Source of the DNA: Pseudorasbora parva
Lineage: Eukaryota > Chordata > Actinopteri > Cypriniformes > Gobionidae
Length of the DNA: 64,000 nucleotides
Assembly: GCF_024679245.1 (NCBI RefSeq)
Contig: NC_090178.1
Location: 15,764,713 to 15,828,712, forward strand
Direction: 5' to 3'
Shown: positions 62,644-64,000 of the stretch, in pieces
How the letters are laid out: every line of letters begins with the position of its first letter
Position numbering within the stretch: the first letter of the stretch is position 1
The notes under the pieces: generated by a model
The model's input: the letters and a program-made list of their open reading frames with translations, nothing else
Database searches by the model: none
Told to the model about the DNA's origin: nothing
Program-made: the position numbers and the translations under genes

Positions 62644-63603
62644 CTACAAGAGGAGACACAGGTCAAACCGCGTGAAGGACGGGAGAGGAAATTAGCTCCC
62701 ATTTACCATTACATCTGGACGACTTCATTAGAATCAACGCGCTGATCACGCAGTCATGCTCTGAACAAAAAAACCTCTCCTTTCACTCGTCTCATCACCG
62801 TAAGACCACAGCTGGGTCCTATTATGAGGTCCAGACGTGAGCTGTTCCACTTCAACAAGTGAAATAATGCGATCCAAATGCGAGTCATGCATACTTCTGC
62901 AGAGATGATGCATCGCTCACTTAACAGCAGTGCTGCTCCGCACCGCGGGTGTGTTTACGTTTCAGGCACGCTGGGACGAGAGTGCTAACACATGTGAGGA
63001 ACAGACAAGAGAGAGAGAGAGATAGAGAAAACGGCTGCGATTTGTAACCGCAGACCTGAGCTATCATCCAATGCCGTCACACGACCGCTTTAGCAGAACT
63101 AGGTCAGAGACGTGCATACACGCTCATTCTCACACGCCAACTTGATTAGAATTAATCTTTCCGAGGAGACCCTCCGTCAAACAGTTTGTCAGAAAGTTCA
63201 ATTCTTCTCAGATGGTTTGGCAAAGGATGATGAGAAACCATTGTGCGGTGTACAACTCTGGTTACAGTTATTTGACGGACACTTTCCTGTTAGTAGTGCT
63301 GTGTTAAGACTCTTATCAGTACAGAATCACTTCCCCAAAGTATCGAAATGCTTCACTGGAGTTTAAATTCATCTGTCCTGACTGCAGAGGTACAACATGA
63401 AATCAAAATGAACCCCATTTACTGTCAAAGGTGTTATTCTACATTCCTGACCTTTTTGTCAGCCATTCATCAAAGCATTTTGCTCTAAAAGGAAACTGTT
63501 TGTCTTCTTTAATCTTATAAAAGTAGCCAGGGTCTGTACTTTTGTAAAGGAATTAATACTTTTATCCAGAAAAGACTCTATACTGACTAGTCTTTTGTTG
63601 CTT
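62644..63603 (-). other. rbms3: upstream rbms3 intron, unassigned part
   Basis: Continues off the window. No further exon of rbms3 with a convincing reading frame and splice sites was seen. Two repeat fragments follow at 63604-63713 and 63740-63985. Confidence 0.6.
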
Positions 63604-63713
63604 CTACATTTTTAAGTAATAGTTGAGTTAAATAAAACTACCCAGCAGGTTGGGTCAAACATTTACCCCAACCACTAGGCTAAAATAACCCAACCGCTGG
63701 GTTTGTCCATTTT
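63604..63713 (+). repeat. right-arm fragment of the 58578-59082 MITE family
   Basis: ACATTTTTAAGTAATAGTTG through AACCGCTGGGTTTGTCCATT nearly equals the inner part of the right arm at about 58930-59035. Confidence 0.82.
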
Positions 63714-63739
63714 GTCCAAAGACTAATTTGTAAAGTAAT

Positions 63740-63985
63740 GCTACAAAAAATTTCAAATGAATTGTATTCATCAAATAATCTTTCTAAAGCACCACACCAG
63801 CATATTAGAATGATTTCTATGGTTTCTGTGACACTGAAGACTGGAGTAATGATGCTGAAATTTCTGTTTTGCCATCACAGGAATAAATGTTTCTTTACAA
63901 TTTTATAAAATAGAAACCCATTATTCTAAATTGTCACAATACTGTATTTCTGCATTTTTTTTAATCAAATAAAAGCAGCCTTTTA
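63740..63985 (+). repeat. second copy of the repeat at 59224-59470
   Basis: TTCTGTGACACTGAAGACTG, GATGCTGAAATTTC, TTTGCCATCACAGGAATAAA and the end ATCAAATAAAAGCAGCC identify the same family in the opposite orientation. Confidence 0.72.
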
Positions 63986-64000
63986 TTTTTAAAACAAATC

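Overview
This window looks like ray-finned fish nuclear DNA, most likely from a cyprinid. It is AT-rich, has long (TA)n, (CA)n, (TC)n and (ATCT)n microsatellites, contains no operon-like gene order, and is packed with DNA-transposon families typical of cyprinid genomes (Tc1/mariner, hAT, TTAA-target elements, Harbinger-like MITEs). The species cannot be fixed from the sequence alone.

The only host gene I can support is the 3' end of rbms3 (RNA-binding motif, single-stranded-interacting protein 3), on the minus strand between about 54 and 64 kb. Three consecutive phase-0 coding exons (62533-62643, 59943-60026, 59517-59648) have proper splice sites and encode the conserved C-terminal tail. A candidate 3' UTR of up to 5.4 kb may run down to a poly(A) signal at 54104-54109. 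Its introns and UTR carry nested repeats. The rest of the window (1-54 kb) is intergenic; in tetrapods TGFBR2 is the usual neighbour beyond the RBMS3 3' end, but nothing of it is visible.

Layout. 1-6.1 kb: an old tandem segmental duplication. One copy is interrupted by a 2.3 kb hAT-like element that itself hosts two head-to-head TTAA-flanked elements. 9.6-10.8 kb: an inverted-repeat element. 12.8-15.6 kb: a retroposon-like unit holding a 22/23-bp minisatellite, then a deleted Tc1-like element sitting inside a (TA)n tract. 17-20 kb: two further TIR elements. 21.7-27.2 kb: a Tc1 fragment, two inverted copies of one long MITE, two apparent solo LTRs with 5-bp target duplications, and a 347-bp foldback. 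29-36 kb: TIR and TTAA repeats. 38-42.7 kb: two Tc1 families, one carrying a Harbinger-like MITE and another copy carrying a 1.1 kb hAT-like element, with target-site duplications visible. 44.9-49.5 kb: a non-LTR retrotransposon reverse-transcriptase relic split by a 3.7 kb 38-bp minisatellite. 50.7-52.3 kb: a nearly intact Tc1-like transposon with Sleeping-Beauty-type IR/DR ends and one frameshift. 52.6-53.8 kb: another TIR element.

Most long open frames elsewhere are by-products of minisatellites or transposons. No CRISPR array, bacterial operon or novel multi-gene system is present. The interesting content is the nested, datable transposon archaeology and several very large hairpin-forming structures. 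Repeat-family names come from memory of terminal sequences and were not searched against a database.
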